Positions 18,007-27,924 of a stretch of 64,000 nt of DNA are shown piece by piece. This DNA comes from DATFDN01 sp963818725. GTDB taxonomy: Bacteria; Pseudomonadota; Alphaproteobacteria; Acetobacterales; Acetobacteraceae. The first letter of the stretch is position 1; each line of letters begins with the position of its first letter. Location of the stretch: NCBI GenBank assembly GCA_963818725.1, contig CAWFTU010000014.1:310001-374000 (forward strand), in the 5' to 3' direction. The translations under genes were made by a program, and so were the position numbers. Below the pieces are notes generated by a model. The model was not told the DNA's origin, ran no database searches, and saw only the letters and a program-made list of their open reading frames with translations.

Positions 18007-19035
18007 ATGCAGATCGCGGTGTTGGGGATCGACCTGGGCAAGAACAGCTGCAGCGTGGTGGGACTGGACCGGGCCGGGCGAGTAGTCCTGCGTCGGCGCC
18101 TGCACCGGGATAGCGTGGTCAAGCTCGCGGCTGGGATGTCGCCCTGCGTCGTGGCGATGGAAGCATGCTGTGGCGCCCATCATCTCGGTCGCGTGCTTCG
18201 CGAGCAGGATCACCAGGTCCGGCTGATGTCGCCCGAGTATGTGCGCCCCTACGTCAAGGCGCAGAAGAACGACGACCGAGATGCGGAGGCGATCGCTGAG
18301 GCGGCGACACGGCCGACCATGCGGTTCGTGGAACTCAAGAGCGAGACGCAGCTCGACATGCAGACGCTGCATCGCGCCCGGGACCGGCTTGTGGGCGAGC
18401 GCACGGCGTTGATCAACCAGCTCCGCGCCGTGCTGCTGGAGCGCGGCATCACCGTGCCCCAGGGACGGCGCAAGCTGGAGGTGTTTCTTGAGATGCTAAT
18501 GGCGGAGGAGAAGGTCCCGCTCAGCCCGCGGACCCGGTTGCTGGTCGAGGACCTGCGGGCCGAGTGGCGTGAGCTGGACCGGCGGATCTCGGCCTTCGAC
18601 GAGGAGTTCGCGCGTCAGGCCCGCACTGACGAGACGGCCCGCCGGCTGACCTCGATCCCGGGCATCGGACCGCTGAACGCGACGGCGCTGACGGCGTCCA
18701 TTGGTGATGCCCAGACGTTCGGGCGAGGTCGGGATCTGGCGGCTTGGCTGGGGCTGGTGCCGAAGCAGATGACGACGGGCGGCAAGCCCAAGCTGCTGGG
18801 GATCAGCAAGCGCGGCAACGGATACTTGCGCAAGATGCTGGTCCACGGTGCCCGGGCGGCCCTGCCGACGCTGTCCAAGGCCGACACGCCGCTCGGCAGG
18901 TGGTTGCGCGGCCTGCTCGCGCGGGCGCACGTGAACACCGTGGTGGTGGCGCTTGCCGCCAAGCTGGCACGGACCGCCTGGGCGGTGATCCGCCGTGGGC
19001 AGACGTTCGAGACGAAGGCTGCGGCGATGTCGTAG
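18007..19035 (+). CDS. IS110-family transposase (intact)
   Basis: The 342-residue DEDD transposase contains LGIDLGKNSCSVVGL, VAMEACCGAHHL and AQKNDDRDAEAIAEAA in the RuvC-like N-terminal half, and TSIPGIGPLNATALTASIG and GLVPKQMTTGGKPKLLGISK in the C-terminal half carrying the catalytic serine. It is preceded by GGAGGGAAGGAGCGGGACCG. IS110 elements lack long inverted repeats, so the boundaries cannot be drawn; non-coding DNA at 17840-18006 is probably part of it and could encode the guide RNA known from this family. It is related to, but clearly different from, the broken copy just upstream. Confidence 0.9.
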   Translation: MQIAVLGIDLGKNSCSVVGLDRAGRVVLRRRLHRDSVVKLAAGMSPCVVAMEACCGAHHLGRVLREQDHQVRLMSPEYVRPYVKAQKNDDRDAEAIAEAATRPTMRFVELKSETQLDMQTLHRARDRLVGERTALINQLRAVLLERGITVPQGRRKLEVFLEMLMAEEKVPLSPRTRLLVEDLRAEWRELDRRISAFDEEFARQARTDETARRLTSIPGIGPLNATALTASIGDAQTFGRGRDLAAWLGLVPKQMTTGGKPKLLGISKRGNGYLRKMLVHGARAALPTLSKADTPLGRWLRGLLARAHVNTVVVALAAKLARTAWAVIRRGQTFETKAAAMS

Positions 19036-19710
19036 TCCAGAAGATCGGGCCCGGCGCGCTGACCCGGCGCCCAGGGCTGACGAGGTCTGCGGGTGGTGGA
19101 AGTGAGATGGCCTGACAGTCGATCGACGTTCTGGAACCCTGGTGTGTGAAATAGGGCACTGCGACCCTGAGAGTTTTATGAGGACCGGAACGTGCGGATC
19201 TCCATCTTGGCCAGGGTTCGCCCTGAGACCGGATACGTTGGCGCAGACTGATCAGAACACGTCACAAAACCCTTGCAGACGGGGCGGGCCATACGTTGCA
19301 GACGGGGCGGGCCATACGTTGCAGACGGGGCGGGCCATACGTTCACACTGCGCCTTGAGCGCGTGACTGTGATTTGGACCCGGTCCGCGAACTCCCATAC
19401 GGGCCCGCGGCAATGATCGGCCGCAGCAAAGGCCGCACAGATGTCAGCACCCGACTACGCGCGAAATGCTCCTGAAAATTTCTCTTGCGCTCACGGAGGC
19501 GTCCACAGATGTGAGCAATGGGACGACGGCTTTTTGTCAACGGGCTGGTAGGCGCCGCCGACAGGCTCTAGCAACCGGAGACGCCCTGCCGAGCGCCGAC
19601 ATCCCTTCTGGGAATCCGCAACGAGATTGACTCTTTCCAAAATGGAGGTCGGCGCTCGTGAGAGCGCTTCCGTATCCGCGTCTGGCTTCCCGGTAAGTGT
19701 CCTGCGCGAC
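19036..19710. other. Gap: IS110 flank and unassigned DNA
   Basis: No gene is supported. The stretch contains the triple 23-bp repeat at 19275-19343. Near 19536-19549, TTGTCAACGGGCTG resembles, in reverse, the terminus of the IS1182-like element. Composition falls slightly after 19140. Confidence 0.4.
19275..19343. repeat. Three perfect tandem copies of a 23-bp unit
   Basis: The unit is GCAGACGGGGCGGGCC followed by ATACGTT. It occurs exactly three times without spacers (19275, 19298 and 19321). About 22 bases later the flanking DNA shows nothing related. Such short iterons can bind replication or regulatory proteins, or be products of slippage; nothing in the sequence decides between these. 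Confidence 0.9.
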
Positions 19711-20025
19711 CTAAGCCGCGTTTGAAATCTCCGGGTACTTCGTTTCGATTTCCGTCATGTATTGGGCAGTCCAAGAATCATCCAGCCGTTGGGCTATGCC
19801 TGCGAGCAGCCATCGCTGCCGCGTTCCGTCAAGCCCGCAGGACATTTCGCCAAATGACACTGCTCCCCATTTGGGCAGAGACAGAGCCACATAGAGGGCT
19901 GCCATTGCTGACGCGCTGCCAGATGAGTGTTCGAGCGCCCACTGGGCGATGTTTGTCTCAGCATCGGGTGCCTCAGGGGGCGGCTCCCAATGCCGCACCG
20001 GTTCGTCCACCTCCACGTGTTTCAC
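19711..20025 (-). CDS. Hypothetical protein (104 aa)
   Basis: It starts with GTG at 20025 behind GAAAGGA (eight bases away). The product opens MKHVEVDEPVRHWEPPPEAP and has a small helical middle (ALEHSSGSASAMAALYVALS) and a C-terminal region ending TKYPEISNAA. No known motif is visible and no membrane segment is certain. The good ribosome-binding site and protein-like composition favour a real gene. It lies just downstream of the broken GmrSD-type gene on the same strand and may belong to the same former island. Confidence 0.55.
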   Translation of the reverse strand: MKHVEVDEPVRHWEPPPEAPDAETNIAQWALEHSSGSASAMAALYVALSLPKWGAVSFGEMSCGLDGTRQRWLLAGIAQRLDDSWTAQYMTEIETKYPEISNAA

Positions 20026-22202
20026 GTAAGCATCCTTTCAGAAACGATGGTCTGCGGCAAATAGTCGTCTGCGTAGAGTGGGATGGCAAACAAAAAATGG
20101 CGCCCGCCGAAATGTAATGATGACAAAACCAGCGTGTGCTTGGACGCCTGGGCCGCCCTAACTGATGCTGCCTGGCTTCTCAAGGTTGCGAGCCGCCTAA
20201 CGAGTACCTCAAACCGAGTTCGGCGAGGGCCAGATCTTCACGGCGAGGTCGGCCAGCCTGTGGCCACGTTCGGCAATCCTGGCTTCGTCCCACGCCGTTT
20301 CTTCCAGGATGGCGAGGTTGAGCGCGAGAAGGCTCTGCTTCAGCCAAGGCGCCCTGTTCGTGAAGGCGGCGTTCGACGCAGCCGTGTTCCCTGGAACCGT
20401 GATCAGAGTCAAATTCCCCAGCGTGTGGAGGGCAGCTTGCCGGGCATTGACGGCGGCGAGCATAGCCTCGTCCACCCCAGTTGCCAGGTCGGCCGGTGCC
20501 TGCCGTCCCTCGGGTAGGGGCCAGTTCGTCATCCAAGTCTGGGGGAGCACATGCTCGATCGACATGCCCTCCGGCCGGGGCGTGTGGACCGAGTACTTGG
20601 TGCGCGAGGCGCACTCCAGTTCCCAAAGGATGTCAGCGAGTCGCTCCTTCCGGCTGAACCACTGGTAAACGGGGTTATGCTGAATAGCGGTCCGGAAGTC
20701 CTCGTCGGACGGGAAACGAACCGTGTGGCCGGTCTGCCCCTCGAAAAAAGTGGCGAAGATCGCCACCGACACTCCATGCTCGAGCATGGCGGCCACCAGC
20801 CTCTGGAACATTCTGTTCAAGTTCCTGGGATCCAGCCCGCAGATGGCCCGCCGGACGAGGTAGGCATAGATGAGCTTGTAGAGCGCCTCCTTGACTGTCG
20901 GGTTCGCCTGCGAGGTCGCGATGCAGAAGACCAGCGGATAGGCAGTGCTCACCTCCCAGACCAGGGCTGTTCAACGCTGCCGCATTGCCTTTACTGAGGC
21001 CGCCCTGCCACACATGTGGGGTGAAGTGAGGCGGCTGATCCAAGGGGGATTCCCGAGCCGGCAAATGTCTGACCCTTGGGGCGGCAACGGGGTCGGAGGG
21101 TGCCGTGGCTGCGTTTTCGCCGTTGCTGGACGTGCTGGCGGACGTCCCTGATCCGCGCCGGGCGCAGGGGAAGCTCTACGGGCTGCCCCACGTGCTGCTG
21201 TTCGCCATCCTCGCCATCGTGACCGGCTGCAACTCGTATCGTGGCATTGTCACCTTCATCGGCGTCCATCGCCGCAGGCTGAACGCGGCCTTCGGCCTGA
21301 ACTGGCGCCGCGCACCCGCGCACACCGCCGTCCGCTACATTCTCCAAGGGCTCGACCCGGCCACGGTGGAGGGGGTCTTCCGCCACCATGCCGCCCTGCT
21401 GCAGGCGGCGCGCGCCACGCCTGGGCAGGGCAGCATTGCCCTGGATGGCAAGACGCTGCGCGGCAGCTTTGATAAGTTCCGCGATCGTGCCTCTGCCCAG
21501 GTGCTGAGCGCATTTGCCACCGACACCGCCTTGGTGCTCCCCTCCGCTGGCTTTCCACCTGCTACGCAGTCGGAACCTTTGCCAGCTCCGCCCACATCGA
21601 CATCGCCGAGAAATCCAACGAAATCCCGGCGGCACAGATGCTGCTGGCCGAACTCGGCATCGCTCGCGGCACCATCGTCACACTCGACGCGCTGCATTGC
21701 CAAAAAAACATTTCGAGGTTGCAGCAGGAGCCAACGTCGCCCTGATCGTCGGCGTCAAGGACAACCAGCCGACCCTGCACCAGAAAATCCGGGCGGCTTC
21801 GGCCACCACAACACCACTCGGGTCTGTCCACAGCCATAACAAGGGCCGCAACCGCGACGAACGTCGCACCGTCACCGTCTTCGATCCCGCCGACACGCTG
21901 GCCGACACCGACTGGCATCCGCACGTGGCCGCCATCATCCGTGTCGAGCGCACTGTCCACACCCGCAACGCCAAGACCGGGCTGCTGCGCCACTCCGCCG
22001 AGATGGCCTTCTACGTTTCAAACACCCCGGTCACCGCCACCCGCGCCGCCGAGGCAATCCGCGCGCACTGGAGGATCGAGACCACCTCGCATTACAGCCG
22101 CGACGTCACCTTGGGCGAAGACCGCTCGCGCATCCGCACCAACCCAGGCGTGTTTGCTCGCCTGCGCAGCTTCGCCTTCAACATCCTCAAGGCCAACCAG
22201 AC

Positions 22203-23250
22203 CCCGCTTATCGGCCAATCGACCCGCTCTTGTACTTTGCAGCAGGGAAGCGCAAAATCGCTCTGAACGCGGCGTCTCGGAGCAGAACGGTGCGGGCAAT
22301 CATGAAGGGGCTGACGGACGTTGAGTTCGAACGACTCTACGGGACGGAGGGTCAGTGTCTGGCGGCGTTGGTGGCGGCGCGCCAACGTGAAGGAATGCCT
22401 TGCCCGCGCTGCGCCAATCTGAAGAGCTATGTCTACGGCCGCCGTGTCGGCTGCACGCGCTGCGGCCGGCGTTGGTCGGTCACCGCGGGCACCGTGATGG
22501 CGGACACCAAGCTGTCTCTGACCACTTGGTTCCGCGCCATGCACCTGATGAGCAGCACCAAACAGGCGATCTCGGCGGTCGAGCTCGGCCGCAGGCTGGG
22601 CCTGGGCTATGAGACGGCCTGGTATCTGCACAAGCGGCTCCGCCACGCCATGACCGAGCGGACGGAGCGCTATTCGCTCGGGGGCGCGAGCGACGACGAT
22701 GCCGCGCCGCCGGTAGTGGAGGCGGATGACGTGTGTCTGGGAGGTGAAAGGAACCAAGGCAGCGGAACCGAAGGCAAGACCTGCGTCATCGTCGCCTGCG
22801 AGCGGCATGCGGACGGGCGCATGGGCCATGTCGCGATGCGCGCGGTCAGCGCCTTCTCCAGCGAGGCGGTGGCCGCGTTCCGCGATGCCCACATCGCCGC
22901 CGGCGCGACTGTGCACACGGACGGCTTGCGGGCGTTCAACGCCTTCGGTGAAGCCGGGCGGACGCATGTCGCCACCGTCACCGGCGGCGGGCGTCCGGAG
23001 CGCGAGCGCAGCGCCCCGTTCTTCACCGTCAACACCCTGGTCGCCAATCTCAGTACCGCGCTCAAGGCCACCCACAAGCGGCTCTCCCCCAAGCATCTGC
23101 CCGACTATCTCGGCGCCTTCTGCTGGACCACCAACCGGCGCCGCAACATGCGAGGCATGGTCAACGCGCTTTGCCGTGCCGTCGCTGCGTCGTCCCGTCT
23201 GACCCACAAAGGCGTCTACCCGTGACGGGTCGATTGGCCGATAAGCGGAC
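22203..23250 (+). mobile_element. Complete IS1595-family element inside ISAs1
   Basis: It has near-terminal inverted repeats of at least 22 bp (CGCTTATCGGCCAATCGACC plus CG at both ends, opposite orientation). It is flanked by the 8-bp duplication AACCAGAC (22195-22202 and 23251-23258). It is distinct from the IS1595 at 15126. Confidence 0.9.
22302..23225 (+). CDS. IS1595-family transposase
   Basis: The product of about 307 residues starts MKGLTDVEFERLYGTEGQCL. It has the zinc ribbon CPRCANLKSYVYGRRVGCTR with following CGRR, and an ISXO2-like DDE domain with VVEADDVCLGGERNQGSG, TVHTDGLRAFNAFG and NLSTALKATHKRLSPKHL. The C-terminal WTTNRRRNMRGM region is intact. It is the only gene of its element. 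Confidence 0.9.
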   Translation: MKGLTDVEFERLYGTEGQCLAALVAARQREGMPCPRCANLKSYVYGRRVGCTRCGRRWSVTAGTVMADTKLSLTTWFRAMHLMSSTKQAISAVELGRRLGLGYETAWYLHKRLRHAMTERTERYSLGGASDDDAAPPVVEADDVCLGGERNQGSGTEGKTCVIVACERHADGRMGHVAMRAVSAFSSEAVAAFRDAHIAAGATVHTDGLRAFNAFGEAGRTHVATVTGGGRPERERSAPFFTVNTLVANLSTALKATHKRLSPKHLPDYLGAFCWTTNRRRNMRGMVNALCRAVAASSRLTHKGVYP

Positions 23251-24196
23251 AACCAGACGGACACGCTCAGCCAGGATCGCTACCGCGCCGGTCTCGCAGG
23301 CATCAAAAACGTGCTCTCACTCACCATCATTCGAAAGCGCTGAACAGCCCTGCCTCCCAGACGGTCAGCTTGGCGCCAAGTGCAGCGACCCCCGGATCGC
23401 CTCCCCCCTCCTCGAGACTTCTGTAGGTCGGGACGAAGGCGAGGAGAGCGTCGAGTTCCTTCTCGACCGTCTCGAACCGCATCTTGCCTTGGGGACGCGT
23501 GAAGGCGCGATATTCCGCGTAGAGTTCCGTCAGAGGGGTCTCCTCGCCCGACTGAGCGGTGAGCGCGTGGCTGAGGAAGTGGTCGATGCGGGGCCGTTTT
23601 GGCTTCGCTCGCGGCGCATCGACGGTCCAGAACGGCGCATCAAACTGCTTCCACTTGCTCTCGAACAAGGCTTCGGCCGCCTCGCCCTGGGCCGACGCGC
23701 GGTGGAAGATGTTGTTGCGGACCAGATCCATAGCCAGGAGCGGCTCGGCCTGGCTGTTCAAGGTCTCGAAGATGACCTGGGCGTCGTCGCCCTCCGCCAG
23801 CGTGATCACCACAAGCTTCAGGTGATTGAGGAGAGCTTCCAGCAGCACGTGTAGGCGCTTCTGTTGGCCTGCCGGGTCCTCCTCGGGAGCAGGCCCATCC
23901 CGTTCTTCCTTATCACGCACGCCAAACCGGGCGTAGGCTTCGATTTGCTCCGAAAGGTACGCCATCGCTCAGACAGCGTTTGGAGCCTCACGCGTGATCG
24001 GTTTCCCGTTTCGGAAAAACCATCCAGGATGCGTCTCGCGCAGCTTGGGCAAGCCACCGACCATTGCCAGGCGGAAGACGGCCTTGTCCTCCGGCGTGGG
24101 GACGAGCTTGAGTGGGGCGTCCTCGTCCTTGTCGCCGCTCATCGGGCGGTTAAAGAGATAGTTGTGAACCGCTTCACCAATCTCGGGATGGCCTAG

Positions 24197-25015
24197 GGCC
24201 TGTTGAGAATTAGGATTTCGCTACGGGGTCAGGCGTGATTTAAGCTCTGGATGGAGCGACTCGTTTTGACCGACGCGCAATGGGCGAAGATGGAGCCGCA
24301 CTGCCTGGGCAAGCCGACGGACCCCGGGCGCGGCGGGAAAGACAATCGGCTGTTTGTCGAAGCGGTTCTATGGATCGTGCGGATCGGCAGTCCGTGGCGT
24401 GATCTGCCGCCCGTCTTCCGCAAGTGGAACACGGTCTTCAAACGATACCGAGACTGGGTCAAAGCCGATGTTTTCGTTCGGCTGTTCGAGGCATGCTCGG
24501 ATGAGCCGGACCTCGAATACGCCATCGTCGATGCCACGATCGTCAAGGTCCACCGCCACGGACAAGGCGCAAAAGGGGAACTCAGAGCCAGGCCATCGGC
24601 CGCTCCAAGGGTGGCATGACCACCAAAATCGTCGCCCTGACCGATGCGCTGGGCAACCTGGTGCGTTTCGTCCTTCTGCCAGGCCAGCGCTTCGACACGG
24701 TGGGCGTTCCGCCGCTCATCGAGGGCGTCACATTCGGCGCGCTGATTGCGGACAAAGCCTTCGACAGCAACGCCCTTATTGCCGAGCTCGATGCGCGCGG
24801 GGCCAAGGTGGTGATCTCCCAGCATCCGCGCCGGGCGCAGCCGCTTGCGATCGACAAGGAGATGTATAAATGGCGCCACCTGATCGAGAACTTCTTCTGC
24901 AAGCTGAAAGAGTTCAAGCGGATCGCCATGCGCGCCGACAAAACCGATCAGAGCTTTGCGGCCAACCTCCATCTCGCCGCCGCCGTCATCCATTCGCGAT
25001 GATTCCTAACAGGCC
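24197..25015 (+). mobile_element. IS5-family element (IS427-like group)
   Basis: The 819-bp element has termini GGCCTGTTGAGAATT and, at the right read inward, GGCCTGTTAGGAATC, flanked by the CTAG duplication (24193-24196 and 25016-25019). It sits exactly at the junction between the truncated GmrSD-type gene and the IS701 remnant, so it inserted after those had been joined. Confidence 0.9.
24251..25002 (+). CDS. IS5-family transposase made by a -1 frameshift
   Basis: Frame 1 (24251-24619) carries LTDAQWAKMEPHCLGKPTDP, GSPWRDLPPVFRKWNTVFKR and the first catalytic aspartate in AIVDATIVKVHRHGQGAKG. Frame 2 (to 25002) carries IGRSKGGMTTKIVALTDALG, IADKAFDSNALI and the glutamate in WRHLIENFFCKLKEFKRIAM. 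Slipping back one base at AAAAGGGG (24571-24578) joins them into the family consensus QGAKGGTQSQAIGRSKGG. Programmed -1 frameshifting is known in this group, so I treat this as one functional gene. Confidence 0.85.
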
Positions 25016-25021
25016 CTAGCA

Positions 25022-25397
25022 CTACAGTTGCATTTTTCGTTTCAGATGCGAGCGCTGGGCGGCGGCTTGGTGCGCCCGTCGCCAGACTGACCACGCGATG
25101 ACGTGGGCGGGTCGGATGCGTCGCTGGGCCAGGCGCATCGCGAGGCGGCGGATTTCCTGGATCGACCAGCGGATGAGGGGGCGCGCGTACGCGGCAGCCG
25201 CGGCGGTGTTTTTGGGGGTGCCTGGTTGGCGCGCTGGCGCACCCGCGCGAGGATGGCGAAGGCCAGCATGACCAGGCTCATATGACGGTGCCAGCCATGC
25301 CAAGAGCGGGTCTCGTTGTGGTCGAGGCCGAGTGCGGTCTTCGCCGTCTCGAACGCGTCCTCAACGGACCAGCGGCTGCCTTCGACGGTGGCCAGGG
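25022..25397 (-). pseudogene. IS701-family transposase, C-terminal fragment
   Basis: It reads ATVEGSRWSVEDAFETAKTA, HNETRSWHGWHRHMSLVMLA and FAILARVRQRAN, then after a one-base shift near 25230 LIRWSIQEIRRLAMRLAQRR and HVIAWSVWRRAHQAAAQRSH, ending at 25022. This is the last third of an IS701-type DDE transposase. IS21 copy A cuts it on the 5' side at 25398. Confidence 0.75.
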
Positions 25398-25576
25398 TGT
25401 CGATCGGCTTGCAAAAGGGACCCCCGATCGGCGTTCAAAAGGGACCCCGTTGAGAGCGGCTTGTGCCGGTAGCCCATAGGGGGACCCGCGCGCCGCGGAG
25501 TGCCCACGGGAGGCTGCGCAGCGGCGCGCGGGGGTGCCTGTGGACCCACCGGTGCAAGCCGCGGCGGGATGGGGAA

Positions 25577-26308
25577 TCAGGCCCTGTTCTTGAACCGCCA
25601 GCTTTCGTTGCCGGTCTCGACGATGTCGCAGTGGTGGGTCAGTCGATCGAGCAGCGCGGTGGTCATCTTGGCGTCGCCCGCGAACACGCTCGGCCATTCG
25701 CCAAACGCCAAGTTGGTTGTCACGATCACAGAGGTTTGCTCGTAGGGACGACTGATCAGATGGAACAGCAGCTGGCCGCCGGAGTGGGCGAACGGCAGGT
25801 AGCCGAGTTCGTCGAGCACGACGAAGTCCTTGCGGCAAAGATACTCGGCCAGGCGGCCCTGGCGTCCGGATCGCCCCTCGGCCTCGAGCCTGTTGACCAA
25901 ATCGACGACGTTGAAGAACCGGCCACGCGCACCGTCGCGGATACAGGCCCGGGCGAGCGCGATGGCGAGATGGGTTTTGCCGGTGCCGGTTCCGCCGACC
26001 AGCACGACGTTGCGCTGATTGGCGAGAAAGTTGCCGCTGGCGAGGTCGCGGACAAGGGTCTCGTTGATCGGCGTGTTGTCGAAGCGGAAGCCGTCGACAT
26101 CCTTGGCCAGCGGCAGCTTGGCGATGGTGATCTGGTATCGGATCGATCTGGCGTGCTTCTCGGTGACCTCCGCGGTCAGCAGATCGCCGACGACGCGCTG
26201 CGGCTCGTGCTGGCGCTTCACCGCCGTGGAGATGATCTCGTCAAACGCAGCCCTCATGCCGTAGAGCTTCAGTTCGGACATCGTCGCCAGGATCTCGGCA
26301 CGTTCCAT
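25577..26308 (-). CDS. istB: IS21 helper ATPase IstB (copy A)
   Basis: The AAA+ ATPase of about 243 residues starts MERAEILATMSELKLYGMRA, behind AGGAG eight bases upstream. It has Walker A GGTGTGKT, Walker B VVLDELGYLPF and sensor-type VTTNLAFGEW. It is identical to the copy at 35081-35812. Confidence 0.9.
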   Translation of the reverse strand: MERAEILATMSELKLYGMRAAFDEIISTAVKRQHEPQRVVGDLLTAEVTEKHARSIRYQITIAKLPLAKDVDGFRFDNTPINETLVRDLASGNFLANQRNVVLVGGTGTGKTHLAIALARACIRDGARGRFFNVVDLVNRLEAEGRSGRQGRLAEYLCRKDFVVLDELGYLPFAHSGGQLLFHLISRPYEQTSVIVTTNLAFGEWPSVFAGDAKMTTALLDRLTHHCDIVETGNESWRFKNRA

Positions 26309-27807
26309 CAAAGGCACTCCTGAGGCTGTCATAGCGGGCGCAATCGGCAGCAGGCGCGTGCCGCAGCTTCAGCGCGTTCGGGGTGATGATCGTGACCGGT
26401 GCCAACTCCGGCTCGCGGCGGCGGGCCAGGATGTTGAGAACGACATCGGCGGAGTGGACGCCCTCGCGCAGCGCCGCCAAACAGGCCGCCTCCACCGCTG
26501 GGAGCCCGTCGCTCAGCACCGCGGCGAGGATGGCGACCATCTGCCGGTCGCCGTCAGCGGACCCGGCGAGCTTGCGGCGGAATCCGCTCCAGTCCGGACG
26601 GCAGAACCCAGTTCTTGAACGGCGCCCCGTTGCGCAGCGCCCCCGGCTTGCGGGCCAGAACCGGCACATAGTGCCAGGGATCAAACACCGTCTGGTCCCG
26701 CCCGAAGCAACGCCGATGCTCACCGACGAGGCGCCCGGCTTGGCGCAGCTCGATCCGCTCGGCATAGGCCCGGATCTCGACAGGCCGGCCGACGGCGTTT
26801 GCGGCGACCGAGTATTTGTTGTTGTCGAACCGCACGAGGCAGGTCTTGGACACCGAGGCGGGCACCGCGTGGAACCCGTCGAACCGCCCGGCGTAGGGAA
26901 CAAGGCAGGGCCGCTCGGCCTCGAACATCTGCCAGATCGTCCGCTCCCGGATCTCGGGATGGCGATGCGCCCTGGCATGCGCGACGCACTGGTCGAGCAG
27001 CCAGGCATTCAGTTCGTCGTAGCTCTTCACCCGCAGCCGCGGCGTGAAAAACCGCTCGCGCACCAGCCCGACCTGGTTCTCGACCTGTCCCTTCTCCCAG
27101 CCCGAAGCGGGGGTGCAGGCAACCGGCTCGACCAGGTGGTGGCTGCACATCTGCAGAAAGCGGCGATTGTAGGCACGCTCGCGGCCGACGAAGACCGCGT
27201 CCACCGCGGTCCTCATGTTGTCGTAGATGCCGCGTGTGCAGGCACCTCTGAAGCAGGCGAATGCCCGATCGTGCGCGTCGAACACCATCTCCTGCGTCTC
27301 GCGCGGATGGGCCCGCACAAACAGCATCCGGCTGTGGCATAGCCGGACGTGGGCCACCCTCACCGTCACGGTCGTGCCATTGGTCAGCACGATCTCATGG
27401 CTCCAGTCGAACTGATACGCCTCGCCGGGCGCAAAGCTCAGCGGAACAAAGGTGTCCACCGATGTCGTCGCGCGGTCACGCTGCCAGCCTCGCGCATAGC
27501 GACGCACCGCGTCGTAGCCGCCCTCGTAGCCGAGCCCGCGCAGCTCCTCGAATATGCGGGTCAGCGTCAGCCGCTCGCGGTTCGGCTTCGCCTCATTCAC
27601 CGCAAGCAGGCGATCGAGCTCGTCCTGACACGGCCCAATCCGCCGCATCGGCTGGTGGTCGCGCCGGTAGCGGCATTCGGTCGCCTCCGATCGCAGCACC
27701 TTCCGCACGACCTTCCGCGAGACCCGCAGCTCGCGGCAGATCGCCTTGATCGCCTTGCCTTGAACGAAATACGCCCGGCGGATCTTCGCGACCGTCTCCA
27801 CGACCAA
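26241..27807 (-). pseudogene. istA: IS21 transposase IstA (copy A), frameshifted
   Basis: It matches the intact istA at 33583-35148 except for one extra T near 26585 (GGATTCCGCC instead of GGATCCGCC), which moves the frame after SGLERI and ends translation early. The DDE residues (FDWSHEIV, IYDNMRTAVD, KGQVENQVG) precede the shift, but the C-terminal ~100 residues are lost. The other copy could still move this element in trans. Confidence 0.88.
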
Positions 27808-27924
27808 CGTCCCAAACCCGGCCCCCGATCATCCCGGAAGCCACCGTGAACCCCACCGCCAGAGGGGTCCCGTTTGGACGCCGATCACCCCTCAAACAGG
27901 GTCCTTCTTCCACGCCGATCTACA

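Larger units (their letters stand above)
21105..23343 (+). pseudogene. ISAs1-family transposase, frameshifted and interrupted
   Basis: From GTG 21105 it reads LLDVLADVPDPRRAQGKLYG, HVLLFAILAIVTG and GSIALDGKTLRGS. It shifts near 21540 to HIDIAEKSNEIPAAQMLLAE and again near 21710 to VALIVGVKDNQPTLHQKI, with EAIRAHWRIETTSHYSRDVT. IS1595 splits it after NILKANQT (22202), and the last codons NQTDTLSQDRYRAGLAG follow at 23251. H-repeat/ISAs1 DDE family; dead copy. Confidence 0.85.
20962..23352 (+). mobile_element. ISAs1-family element interrupted by IS1595
   Basis: The termini are CAGGGCTGTTCAACGCT (left) and CAGGGCTGTTCAGCGCT (right, read inward). A perfect 10-bp duplication CCTCCCAGAC flanks it (20952-20961 and 23353-23362). 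It sits in the GmrSD-type gene and itself contains a complete IS1595 element. Its transposase gene is broken. Confidence 0.9.
20209..24193 (-). pseudogene. GmrSD-type restriction protein (DUF262/DUF1524), broken
   Basis: On the minus strand 24193-23353 encodes LVPTPEDKAVFRLAMVGGLP, then an opal stop at 23969-23971, then YLSEQIEAYARFGV and ITLAEGDDAQVIFETLNSQA. After the ISAs1 insertion, coding resumes in frame across the duplication CCTCCCAGAC (KLTVWEVSTAYPLVFCIATS) and ends with the DUF1524 HNH-type nuclease domain: SIEHVLPQTW, HTLGNLTLI. GmrSD-like enzymes restrict modified phage DNA. The N-terminal DUF262 region with its DGQQR-type motif is missing beyond 24193, where IS5 and IS701 DNA begins. 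The damage (truncation, nonsense codon and insertion) is certain; the family call is strong. Confidence 0.85.
25398..27924 (-). mobile_element. IS21-family element, copy A (2527 bp)
   Basis: The ends are TGTCGATCGGCTTGC at the left and TGTAGATCGGCGTGG read inward at the right. It is the same element as 33466-35991 but in the opposite orientation and with one extra base in istA. The flanks (GGCCAGGG left, GCTGGGCC right) do not match, and the neighbours are halves of different elements (IS701 and IS1595). A deletion or recombination therefore involved this copy. Confidence 0.9.

Noticed and set aside
19275..19343. CRISPR array
   Set aside because: The three 23-bp repeats have no spacers between them, and no cas gene is present.
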